DNA of 23,773 nucleotides from Flavobacteriales bacterium. Lineage in GTDB: Bacteria; Bacteroidota; Bacteroidia; Flavobacteriales; Crocinitomicaceae. A model generated the notes under the pieces. It made no database searches. It saw only the letters and a program-made list of their open reading frames with translations, and had not been told where the DNA came from. Positions 17,601 to 23,773 of this stretch are shown piece by piece (position 1 is the first letter of the stretch; each line of letters opens with the position of its first letter). A program made the position numbers and the translations under genes. The stretch spans positions 1-23,773 of the forward strand of contig CANCEQ010000021.1 of the NCBI GenBank assembly GCA_947375085.1. The letters are read 5' to 3'.

Positions 17601-18063
17601 TGATGGTTTAGGTTTCTACAATCAAGATGATAAAACTTTACGTTTTACAGCAAGTAATACAACTTCTTTTGATTTGAATTCTGAATTATTAGTTGTTCGT
17701 TTTGATTTATCTAAAGGTTCAATTGCTTCTGATGATTTTAAAACTTATAGAGCTTTATTAAATGGAAAAAGTGCTAATGTTGAATTGAAAAGTGCTGCTT
17801 TAGGTTTAGCTTCAATTAAAGCATCTGAAAATTCTGTTAGCATTTTCCCTAATCCAACAACTGGATTATTAAATGTTGTTGCTACTGAAAATTCTACTGT
17901 TGAAATCACTGATTTAACAGGAAAACAAGTAATGTTTGTTTCTAACTTAAACGCAAATGTTAAGCAAGAAATTAATGTTTCTGATTTCTCAAACGGTTTG
18001 TATATTGTTAAAGTTTACAATGAAAATTTCAACTCAGTTGAGAGAATTGTAGTAAATAAATAA
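14614..18063 (+). CDS. P4: large modular surface protein with Ig-like, cohesin-like and dockerin-like modules and T9SS type A sorting domain
   Basis: The 1149-residue protein is modular. Residues 1-24 are a signal peptide (ending AQAQ). Residues 25-265 are the domain shared with P1-P3 (LEGIVVEKFY, VTYRVYVD, FYNDPN, LLDSWLSVGG, EDTDGS, IGQFTTDG with FELNVQ). Residues 281-552 are three bacterial Ig-like repeats of about 90 residues, each with DGTV-VEFFV and SPY. Residues 557-695 resemble a cohesin-like beta-sandwich (NVIGYDVVLNYD). Residues 697-930 form a composite region with a calcium loop DVNLDGVISAGD (811-822) and a half loop GDVDGNLD (921-928), like a dockerin split by an insertion. Residues 940-1060 are a second cohesin-like module (VRSFDFQLTYNESHI). 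Residues 1074-1149 are a type A sorting domain (SIFPNPTTG, FSNGLYIV). It is probably displayed on the cell surface as a scaffold or adhesin. A terminator follows, so it is likely a single-gene unit. Confidence 0.88.
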   Translation: MKKNRSRFILGLGLAFIGSFAQAQGLEGIVVEKFYKANAADVANATNNGAVTPLTTNSVTYRVYVDMAAGYKFLALYGNQNHTLKITSTTDFYNDPNYGVKWAQDLGTNNARKNTGLLDSWLSVGGGATGKMAVLKTEDTDGSPGNGTIGGAILQNNPGGLFGLPINIGSTANAGAADGLISGSPVAQNALGFTNEFNIFDQSTGNSFSTTNGAIAALGGTTGATASNMICIGQFTTDGVFGFELNVQVQNIATGVAELYVASNAQAGETVFADLNLKPNLPPTVSIASPSTGAAIITGTNLNITANAADSDGTVTGVEFFVDGNSIGVDATSPYSASYTAALGSHIITAKATDNKSDFTVSSNVAITVANNQAPTVSVSAASSAIVGDVVAISATAGDVDGTVAQVEFFVDNVSVGVDASSPYNLDWSAVTGVHSIKAVATDDLGLSTTSTVANISVANNNPPTAVITAPLASATIIAPTVVTINATAVDNDGTVTGVEFFVNNVSVGSDATSPYSFDWTSTPGVKNITVKSTDNKGAITTSSVLTLNIADPNALPYEVVAVSQKCNTPTFNIPVAAAATNSVDNVIGYDVVLNYDKTKVTPTGNITVLNNLINPAYVSTQNSIDAANGKMNIVLSFNTNAPSNAEFNGIGNIFSVEFTKTANFASVDSAVISVPFLQESYITGVSTKATSSAKAYTFKDFNFIGALKFWKGNQALPYNSFSTGDHLITNITGADVNTGALSSNPAVQPDVNGSFSYDLRNGLGISINKDIAPTTDLYSIVTGDDASLGKLLLLNTPSFTPSIYQMIALDVNLDGVISAGDISQIAQRTVMAIREYRQAWNYSNAGVSNGSASKDWIFVDSARINNNNAYKISTTFPLNDGVGYSKSRVPVTPFYLPATVTDFDNCPAITAETYKGILLGDVDGNLDTIPNSLVKSSVPVGDRLVFDFTKAIVNGSTVDVPVSIVSSSPVRSFDFQLTYNESHIAYKEAIASKGVDGLGFYNQDDKTLRFTASNTTSFDLNSELLVVRFDLSKGSIASDDFKTYRALLNGKSANVELKSAALGLASIKASENSVSIFPNPTTGLLNVVATENSTVEITDLTGKQVMFVSNLNANVKQEINVSDFSNGLYIVKVYNENFNSVERIVVNK
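15454..16269 (+). repeat. Three tandem Ig-like repeats inside P4
   Basis: Units are at about 15454-15723, 15730-15990 and 15997-16269, each 87-91 codons and joined by ANN linkers. All carry the D-DGTV-VEFFV-N-S(I/V)G-DA(T/S)SPY core. The second and third share the exact stretch encoding NNVSVG or DNVSVG with near-identical DNA (AATGTTTCTGTTGGT), which points to recent duplication or conversion. Confidence 0.8.
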
Positions 18064-18085
18064 TTTATACATTGATTGAACAATT

Positions 18086-18117
18086 AAGGTCGTAATCTTC
18101 GGGTTACGACCTTTTTT
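18086..18117 (+). terminator. Intrinsic terminator of P4 with UUCG tetraloop
   Basis: AAGGTCGTAA (18086-18095) pairs with TTACGACCTT (18104-18113). The stem is extended by T-G and C-G pairs closing a TTCG tetraloop, giving 12 pairs, and T continues to 18117. The stable C(UUCG)G loop and T-run make this a strong terminator 22 bases after the stop. Confidence 0.9.
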
Positions 18118-18191
18118 ATTTTTAGTATACAATCTTTAAAGGTTAACATTCGCCTCTTATTAGTTAAACTTATAATAATATAGGGTTCAAT

Positions 18192-18219
18192 TTGAGTTAG
18201 TATTAAAGGTCTAATTTTG
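18192..18219 (+). promoter_or_regulatory. Bacteroidota promoter of the PKD-protein gene
   Basis: TTG at 18192-18194 and TAATTTTG at 18212-18219 are separated by 17 bases, matching the TTG-N17-20-TAnnTTTG consensus of the phylum at every defined position. The expected start of transcription is about 18224-18226. The ten bases CTAATTTTGC are identical to those at the predicted P1 promoter. Confidence 0.7.
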
Positions 18220-18222
18220 CAC

Positions 18223-18270
18223 ACAAAGAAACCTAAATCACATCAGTCTGATTTAGGTTTCTTTGTTTTT
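18223..18270 (+). promoter_or_regulatory. Perfect 18-base-pair leader hairpin with T-run
   Basis: ACAAAGAAACCTAAATCA (18223-18240) is the exact reverse complement of TGATTTAGGTTTCTTTGT (18249-18266), with an eight-base loop and five T at 18266-18270. By itself it looks like a plus-strand intrinsic terminator. It is not needed by P4, which already has one at 18086, and it starts three bases after the -7 box and ends 26 bases before the ATG at 18296. It could be an attenuator, a short RNA of about 45 bases, or a 5' mRNA-stabilising stem. Confidence 0.75.
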
Positions 18271-18295
18271 AAATCGATTATTAATTTTTCTATAA

Positions 18296-21295
18296 ATGAA
18301 AGTACTTTTATATATTATTGTTTTTTTCGGATTCTTTGAGGTGTCTGCAAATGTTAATTTGAGTTCACCACCACCACCTACTTCTGTAGCGAATGATACT
18401 TTGTTTTTCGATTTACAAAATGCAATTTATTCAAATTCAGGATCAAATTATTTTATTGATTTACCAGTGTATATTCATTCAGTCAATCAAATTCGTTCTT
18501 TTGATTTTAGAATGAAATTTAATCAATCAAAACTTACCTATGTTACTACTAGTAAAATTATTTCTCAATTAGATCCATTATCATTTTTTAATCCTGATGA
18601 TTCATATTTAAGAAATACAACTTCCGGACCATCATTTAACTATGTAACTCCTTTAAATACACCTTTAATTATTTTAAGATTTCAATTAGCTACAAGTTGT
18701 ACTAAAGTTGATGTTACAGATTTTAACTCAATTAACACATTGTTAAACAGTAATACATGTAGAAATATTGTTACAATACCTTTATCAACTTCAGCGCAAA
18801 GCACTATAACATCTGGTACAATTTGTTCAGATGTTTCTATACCGTTTTCGTATACTTCAACCTCATATGGAAGACAGATTGCAAGTTATTCTTGGAATTT
18901 TGGTAACGGATTAACTTCCACACTCCAAAATCCTTCTACTAATTTTAATAATGATTCTACATATTCAATTTCTTTAGTAACTAAAACAATTGAGGGGTGT
19001 AAAGATTCTATTATTAAATCTTTGAAAGTGAATAAATCACCAGTTTCTGAGTTTTCATTATCTTTTGATAAAGTAAAAGATAGTGTTTTCTTTTTTAATA
19101 TTATTCCATTAGCAGGAGCATCAGGTTTAAGTTGGGAGTGGAATTTTGGAGATTTATCAACGTCGACGAAACAAGATCCAGTTCATCAATACAATGTAGG
19201 AGGGACATATTCCGTATCTTTGTTGACTAGAACACCGGAAGGTTGTACAAATAAATTTATTACAAATATTTCTATAGATAAGCCAACAGCCAATTTCACT
19301 TCTACAACGAATAAATGTACAAATGCAACTTTGAAATTTACAAATACTTCCACTTTTGTGAATGGTACAATTGTAAGTTGGGATTGGGATTTTGGTGATA
19401 ATACTAAATCAACCCTTGAGAACCCAACTCACATATATTCGTCTGCTGGTAATTATAATGTAAAATTAATTGTTACAGGAAATACTGGGTCTAAAGGAAC
19501 TATTTCAAAATCTTTTATAGTTAATAATAAGCCAGTTGTTCAATTCGACGGGGATAATTTGTCAGGATGTTCACCTTTATCGGTTAATTTTAATGATCTT
19601 TCCACAACTGATAATGGTTCATCCTATTTTTGGGATTTTGGAGATTATATAATTTCAGCTGAACAATCTCCTACACATTCTTTTTTATCAAGTCGTTCAT
19701 ATACCATAAAGGAGGTAGTTACTGCTCCTGGAGGTTGTAAAGACTCTTTGATTAAGTCATCTTATATTACTGTTTTGAACGCACCAGTAACTGATTTCTC
19801 TGTATCAAGCGGGTGTGTGAATACAGTGATTAATTTTACAGATAAATCATCTGTAATTTCAAGTAGTATAATTTCTTGGGTATGGTCATTTGGCGATAAT
19901 ACATCATCTACTCTTCAGAATCCAACACATATCTATTCAAAAAATGGAAGTTATACCGTATCACTTACTACAATGACTAATTTAGGTTGTACGAGTACGT
20001 TAATTAAAACGATAATTATTAATTCAAAACCAATTGTTCAGTACAATACTGTTACACTTTCTGGTTGTAGTCCTTTAAATGTTGTTTTTGAAGATTTATC
20101 TTCAACTGCATCAGGATCAGTTTATAGTTGGATATTTGGTGATAATTCAATTTCAAATATTAAAAACCCAACGCATATATATACTTCAGATGGTTCTTTT
20201 ACTGTGAAAGAAATCGTAACAGCACCTGGTGGTTGTAGCGATTCATTAATAAAAACAGGGTATATTAATGTTTTAAGTGCTATTAATACTGATTTTAGTG
20301 AGGCAAATAGGTGCTCTAATTCATCCACTTTATTCAAAGATAATTCGTTAATAACTTCAGGTAGTATAACCGGTTGGAAATGGGAATTTGGAAACGGAAG
20401 TTCAAGTTCAAATCAAAATCCAACTTTTGTTTATACTTCTCCAGGAAAATATATTGTAAAATTAACAACAACATCAGATCAAGGGTGTAGTAACTCTTAT
20501 AGTAAAGAAGTAATCATAGATGCAAGACCTATTGTTAATTTTAAATCTGACCTTTTAGCAGGATGTGTACCTCAAACAATTAATTTTTCAAATTTATCAA
20601 TTGCACCTGATAGTTCTAAATATTATTGGTCCTTTGGAGATGGGTCTTCTCTTTTTGCTAAAGATACAAATCACCTATATTCTTCAGTTGATTCTTTTAC
20701 TGTTAAATATTTTGTTACCTCTCCTCAGGGTTGTATTGATTCTTTAGTTAAAACAAAATATATCTCATTAAAAGAAGCTCCGAAGGCTGATTTTAATTTA
20801 GAAACTACCACCACTTTAATTCCAGAATTGTCCATTTCTTTTTTAAATAAATCGGTTGGAGCGAATAAATATTATTGGGATTTTGGTGATTTAGTTTATT
20901 CAGGACAATTTACTCCGAAACATGCATATAGTGATTCTGGAAATTTTGAAATTTGTTTAACCGCTTCATCATCTGAATTTTGTTCTTCTAAAAAATGTGA
21001 CACGATTAGGATTATCTCAGCTAAAAAAATCGCGATTCCTAGTGCATTCTCCCCAAATGGAGACTCTAAAAATGATGAATTTAAACTTTTAGGAGGTCCG
21101 TGTAAAGAGTTGAATATAAAGATTTTAAACGAGTGGGGAAATTTAATTTTCGAGAGTCATTCACAAGATATTGGGTGGGATGGAACATATAAAGGGGATC
21201 TTCAACCAATCGGGACCTATAATTATATAATTACAGGTAAAACAGTGGATGATAAAAGTATTAATTTATTCGGTATTTTAAATCTAACAAGATAA
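18296..21295 (+). CDS. Nine-PKD surface protein with N-terminal cohesin-like module and T9SS type B (CHU_C) sorting domain
   Basis: The 999-residue protein has a short signal peptide (about 1-19). Residues 34-160 form a cohesin-like module that aligns with residues 940-1060 of the neighbour P4 (IRSFDFRMKFNQSKL versus VRSFDFQLTYNESHI; later TDFNSINTLLN versus DDFKTYRALLN). Nine PKD domains follow, at about 177-253, 254-333, 334-417, 418-500, 501-583, 584-667, 668-749, 750-833 and 834-906, each with a W-(D/S/N/E)FG(D/N) core and most with a paired GC. Residues 911-999 are the gliding-motility/CHU_C type B sorting domain (AFSPNGDSKNDEF, NEWGNLIF, W-GTYKG, GTYNYII). PKD arrays with this C-terminus are T9SS-exported surface adhesins or extracellular filaments. 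The PorP/SprF-family gene 86 bases downstream is the usual partner of type B substrates. Confidence 0.9.
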   Translation: MKVLLYIIVFFGFFEVSANVNLSSPPPPTSVANDTLFFDLQNAIYSNSGSNYFIDLPVYIHSVNQIRSFDFRMKFNQSKLTYVTTSKIISQLDPLSFFNPDDSYLRNTTSGPSFNYVTPLNTPLIILRFQLATSCTKVDVTDFNSINTLLNSNTCRNIVTIPLSTSAQSTITSGTICSDVSIPFSYTSTSYGRQIASYSWNFGNGLTSTLQNPSTNFNNDSTYSISLVTKTIEGCKDSIIKSLKVNKSPVSEFSLSFDKVKDSVFFFNIIPLAGASGLSWEWNFGDLSTSTKQDPVHQYNVGGTYSVSLLTRTPEGCTNKFITNISIDKPTANFTSTTNKCTNATLKFTNTSTFVNGTIVSWDWDFGDNTKSTLENPTHIYSSAGNYNVKLIVTGNTGSKGTISKSFIVNNKPVVQFDGDNLSGCSPLSVNFNDLSTTDNGSSYFWDFGDYIISAEQSPTHSFLSSRSYTIKEVVTAPGGCKDSLIKSSYITVLNAPVTDFSVSSGCVNTVINFTDKSSVISSSIISWVWSFGDNTSSTLQNPTHIYSKNGSYTVSLTTMTNLGCTSTLIKTIIINSKPIVQYNTVTLSGCSPLNVVFEDLSSTASGSVYSWIFGDNSISNIKNPTHIYTSDGSFTVKEIVTAPGGCSDSLIKTGYINVLSAINTDFSEANRCSNSSTLFKDNSLITSGSITGWKWEFGNGSSSSNQNPTFVYTSPGKYIVKLTTTSDQGCSNSYSKEVIIDARPIVNFKSDLLAGCVPQTINFSNLSIAPDSSKYYWSFGDGSSLFAKDTNHLYSSVDSFTVKYFVTSPQGCIDSLVKTKYISLKEAPKADFNLETTTTLIPELSISFLNKSVGANKYYWDFGDLVYSGQFTPKHAYSDSGNFEICLTASSSEFCSSKKCDTIRIISAKKIAIPSAFSPNGDSKNDEFKLLGGPCKELNIKILNEWGNLIFESHSQDIGWDGTYKGDLQPIGTYNYIITGKTVDDKSINLFGILNLTR
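19295..20794 (+). repeat. Three copies of a two-PKD super-repeat
   Basis: PKD domains 3-8 are arranged as alternating types. Units lie at 19295-19795, 19796-20296 and 20297-20794, of 167, 167 and 166 codons. In each unit the second domain keeps the features GC-P, Y-W-FGD, (F/Y)T(V/I)K, PGGC or PQGC, DSL-K and YI, which the first domain lacks. The array therefore grew by duplicating pairs of domains. Confidence 0.75.
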
Positions 21296-21381
21296 ATATC
21301 AATATCTTAATTTAGTTATTAATCCAGCTATTTTCTGCTTTATTAAGCGAATATAAAAAATATTAAATTATTCTATATAAT

Positions 21382-22416
21382 ATGTGTAATTACTTAAAAA
21401 TTAATAATATATCAAAAATAAATTTTAAATTAATTTTTGCTTTTTCAATTTTATTTACTATTTCTAACTCTCTAGGACAAGATTTTCATTTATCCCAATT
21501 TGATAGTAATCCTTTATTTTTAAATCCAGCTTTAACAGGTGAAAGGATTGGGAATCAAAAAGGGGTTCTTTTTTCTGCAAATTATAGAGATCAATCTGCC
21601 TCTTATTCAAAAAGTAATGGATCATTTAATACAATTGCGGTTGGTATTGATGTACCAATGAATACTCGTTTATCAATAGGCCAATTTATAGGAAATAACA
21701 GAAGTGTTGATGGCGCATTTAATTCATTTAATTTACTTCTTTCAGGATCATATAAAGTGATTGCATCTAAAGATGATAATGATCGTCAAAATTTATCTGT
21801 TGGAATGCAAGCAGGATTATTGAATAATAGTATAAATACACAATCATTCACTTATGCCTCTCAGTATTCACCAACTTCTTTAAACGGTTTTGATAATACT
21901 ATATCTAGTGGTGAAGCATATTCTCAACTTAGTTATTATAAATTTGATTATAATTTTGGAATCTATTATCGTACTAAATCTAAAAATGACAAATTGATAA
22001 TAACTAGTGGCTTATCTATTTATCATATTGGCAAGAAAGATGAAACGAATTTGCTGACAAGCTCAGTAGGAATGAGAACAAATTTTCACGCATCGGCTAT
22101 TTATTCTGTGAATAGCAAAATCAAAGTAACACCTCAAGTTTTGTATATGAATCAATATAAAACAGATGAATTTAATATGGGAGCCTTATTGAATTATATT
22201 ATAAAAGAAAATTATGAACCTATTGTGGGTTTAAATTGGGTGAATAAAAAAGCATTGGTTTTTCAAGCTGGTATGAAGGTGAATGGGACTACTTTGAGAA
22301 TGAGTTATGCCGCGCCATTGAGTTATTTGAGATCATACAGTAATCAGGCAGTGGAATTTTCATTAATACATGTTTCTAATAAGAAAATTCAAAATAGTTC
22401 ACCAGAAGGCTTGTAA
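21382..22416 (+). CDS. PorP/SprF-family type IX secretion membrane protein
   Basis: The 344-residue protein has an N-terminal signal with a long n-region, cleaved about residue 33 (LGQ). It then shows the family signature DFHLSQFD with NPLFLNPALTG (residues 34-53). The rest is a run of outer-membrane strands, including LFSANYRDQSASYS, IAVGIDVP, LSVGMQAGLL, FDYNFGIYYR, IITSGLSIYHIG, ALLNYIIKENYEPIVGLNW and LRMSYAAPLS. PorP/SprF proteins are outer-membrane components or cargo-specific partners of T9SS. In gliding bacteria SprF is needed for surface delivery of the giant adhesin SprB. Copies directly downstream of a type B sorting-domain gene, as here, are thought to attach that particular substrate. 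It is probably co-transcribed with the PKD gene: 86 bases lie between them with no terminator. Confidence 0.92.
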   Translation: MCNYLKINNISKINFKLIFAFSILFTISNSLGQDFHLSQFDSNPLFLNPALTGERIGNQKGVLFSANYRDQSASYSKSNGSFNTIAVGIDVPMNTRLSIGQFIGNNRSVDGAFNSFNLLLSGSYKVIASKDDNDRQNLSVGMQAGLLNNSINTQSFTYASQYSPTSLNGFDNTISSGEAYSQLSYYKFDYNFGIYYRTKSKNDKLIITSGLSIYHIGKKDETNLLTSSVGMRTNFHASAIYSVNSKIKVTPQVLYMNQYKTDEFNMGALLNYIIKENYEPIVGLNWVNKKALVFQAGMKVNGTTLRMSYAAPLSYLRSYSNQAVEFSLIHVSNKKIQNSSPEGL

Positions 22417-22437
22417 TCTAGTTTTTTCTTAATAAAA

Positions 22438-22465
22438 AAAGGGTTTACCTATTGATAAACCCTTT
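22438..22465. terminator. Shared convergent terminator
   Basis: AAAGGGTTTA (22438-22447) pairs exactly with TAAACCCTTT (22456-22465) around an eight-base loop. On the minus strand it is followed by a seven-T run, so it is strong for the carboxylase gene. On the plus strand the trailing TTTCTCT is weaker but probably serves the PorP/SprF gene. Confidence 0.85.
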
Positions 22466-22486
22466 CTCTAATCTTATTTGTATTTC

Positions 22487-23773
22487 TTACAAAGGAATAT
22501 TTCCATGTTTTTTCAAAGGCAATACTTCTGCTTTGTTTTCTAACATTTTAAATGCAGCGATTAATTTCTCTCTCGTTTCTTCTGGAAGAATTACATCATC
22601 CACAATTCCTCGTTCTGCGGCTCTGTATGGATTAGCAAATTTTTCAGCATATTCTGCTTCTTTTTCTAACCATTTAGCTTCAGGATCAGCTGCTTCAGAG
22701 ATTTCTTTTTTGAAGATAATTTCTGCTGCTCCTTTTGCTCCCATTACTGCAATTTCAGCAGTTGGCCAAGCAAAATTCATATCTGCTCCAATGTTTTTAG
22801 AGTTCATTACGTCAAATGCTCCACCGTATGCTTTACGTGTAATTACAGTAATTCTTGGTACAGTTGCTTCACAGAATGCATACAATAATTTTGCTCCGTG
22901 TGTAATAATTCCTTTCCATTCTTGATCTGTTCCTGGTAAGAATCCTGGTACATCTTCAAATACCAATAATGGAATATTGAATGAATCACAGAAACGTACA
23001 AAACGTGCTGCTTTTCTAGAGGCATCAATATCTAAAACACCTGCCATAGAAGCCGGTTGATTCGCTACAATTCCTAATGTTTTTCCTGCTAAACGTCCGA
23101 AACCTACCACTATGTTTTTAGCGTAATCTTCTTGAACTTCACGGAAACTGTTATCATCAATTACACAATCAACTACTTTACGAATATCGTATGGTAAATT
23201 AGAGTTGGCTGGTAAAATTGTTTTAATGTTATTTAACTTCGCTGAATTGAATTCAAATGTTGAAAGCTTTGGAGCTAATTGATTCACATTTTGAGGCATA
23301 TACGTAATTAAATCACGTACTTTTTTCAAACATTCTACATCATTTGCTGCTGTAAAATGGTTAACCCCTGATTTTTCAGCGTGTGTTTTAGCTCCACCTA
23401 AATCTTCAGAAGTAACTTCTTCGTGTGTTACTGTTTTTACCACGTTTGGTCCTGTAACAAACATATAAGAAGTGTCCTCTACCATAAAAACGAAATCCGT
23501 TAATGCTGGAGAATAAACCGCTCCTCCTGCACAAGGTCCCATTATGACACTTATTTGTGGAATAACACCTGATGCTCTAGTATTTCTATAAAAAATATCT
23601 GCATAACCCGCTAAAGAAACAACTCCTTCTTGAATACGTGCACCACCTGAATCATTTAAACCGATAATTGGAGCGCCATTTTTCATCGCTAAATCCATTA
23701 CCGTACAGATTTTTTGAGCATGTGTTTCAGAAAGTGAACCACCTAAAACAGTAAAATCTTGAGAGAAAACATA
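22487..23773 (-). CDS. pccB: Acyl-CoA (propionyl-CoA) carboxylase beta subunit, 5' end cut by window
   Basis: The minus-strand frame is open from the right edge (23773) to a TAA at 22489-22487, giving 428 residues. The family has about 510-520, so roughly 85-90 N-terminal residues lie outside; the internal ATG at 23698 is not the start. Visible blocks include [59 protein letters not shown] and [10 protein letters not shown], which build the two crotonase-fold halves of the carboxyltransferase. The C-terminus is KKHGNIPL. The enzyme transfers carboxyl from carboxybiotin on the partner alpha subunit to propionyl-CoA, or in some relatives acetyl-CoA, feeding methylmalonyl-CoA metabolism in the cytoplasm. 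Exact substrate preference cannot be decided. It is a housekeeping gene unrelated to the surface cluster, with which it converges. Confidence 0.95.
   Translation of the reverse strand, partial: YVFSQDFTVLGGSLSETHAQKICTVMDLAMKNGAPIIGLNDSGGARIQEGVVSLAGYADIFYRNTRASGVIPQISVIMGPCAGGAVYSPALTDFVFMVEDTSYMFVTGPNVVKTVTHEEVTSEDLGGAKTHAEKSGVNHFTAANDVECLKKVRDLITYMPQNVNQLAPKLSTFEFNSAKLNNIKTILPANSNLPYDIRKVVDCVIDDNSFREVQEDYAKNIVVGFGRLAGKTLGIVANQPASMAGVLDIDASRKAARFVRFCDSFNIPLLVFEDVPGFLPGTDQEWKGIITHGAKLLYAFCEATVPRITVITRKAYGGAFDVMNSKNIGADMNFAWPTAEIAVMGAKGAAEIIFKKEISEAADPEAKWLEKEAEYAEKFANPYRAAERGIVDDVILPEETREKLIAAFKMLENKAEVLPLKKHGNIPL

Noticed and set aside
15454..20794. Tandem repeats as a CRISPR array
   Set aside because: The periods are about 270 and 500 bases, in frame, and encode Ig-like and PKD domains. 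There are no short identical repeats with unique spacers.
22452..22925. Plus-strand ORF of 157 codons
   Set aside because: It is antisense to the conserved carboxylase beta-subunit gene, and its composition is explained by that gene's codons.

Overview
The window comes from a low-GC (about 30 to 33 percent by eye) member of the Bacteroidota, most like a Flavobacteriales or Crocinitomicaceae-type organism. The signs are type IX secretion system (T9SS) sorting domains of both type A and type B, a PorP/SprF-family protein, a TonB-dependent receptor with an N-terminal carboxypeptidase-like domain, a FISUMP lipoprotein, A/T-rich start regions without clear Shine-Dalgarno sequences, and promoters of the TAnnTTTG type. 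There are no tRNA, rRNA, CRISPR or transposase genes.

Layout. (1) Positions 1-3834, minus strand: a two-gene envelope-polysaccharide unit, a 948-residue multi-pass membrane protein (possible GT-C glycosyltransferase) overlapping by 11 bases a GT9/heptosyltransferase-like gene that runs off the left edge. (2) 3835-4216: divergent control region. (3) 4217-6240: two tandem secreted paralogues, here called P1 and P2. (4) 6353-12228: an apparent operon of TonB-dependent receptor, a third paralogue (P3), a FISUMP lipoprotein and a small outer-membrane beta-barrel, closed by a clear terminator. (5) 12455-14242: a secreted beta-helix-like protein ending in a single dockerin-like calcium loop. (6) 14614-18063: a 1149-residue modular surface protein, the fourth paralogue (P4), with three Ig-like repeats, cohesin-like modules, a split dockerin-like element and a type A sorting domain. 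(7) 18296-22416: a 999-residue protein with nine PKD domains and a type B sorting domain, followed by its likely PorP/SprF partner. (8) 22487-23773, minus strand: the 3' part of an acyl-CoA (propionyl-CoA) carboxylase beta-subunit gene, converging on the PorP/SprF gene across a shared terminator.

The most interesting content is 4217-22416, an 18-kb block in which every gene encodes an exported or outer-membrane protein. Four genes share one N-terminal domain of about 230-240 residues but differ in their C-terminal equipment: a basic tail only, a type A sorting domain, a Cys-rich module plus type A, or Ig/cohesin/dockerin-like modules plus type A. A cohesin-like module of P4 also recurs at the N-terminus of the neighbouring PKD protein, and dockerin-like loops occur in two genes. 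I infer a multi-component surface assembly or ligand-capture system around a TonB-dependent receptor with no SusD partner; its ligand cannot be read from sequence. Two units (4217 and 18296) also share a leader layout: the same CTAATTTTGC promoter element, then at once a terminator-like hairpin and T-run, then the start codon less than 30 bases later.
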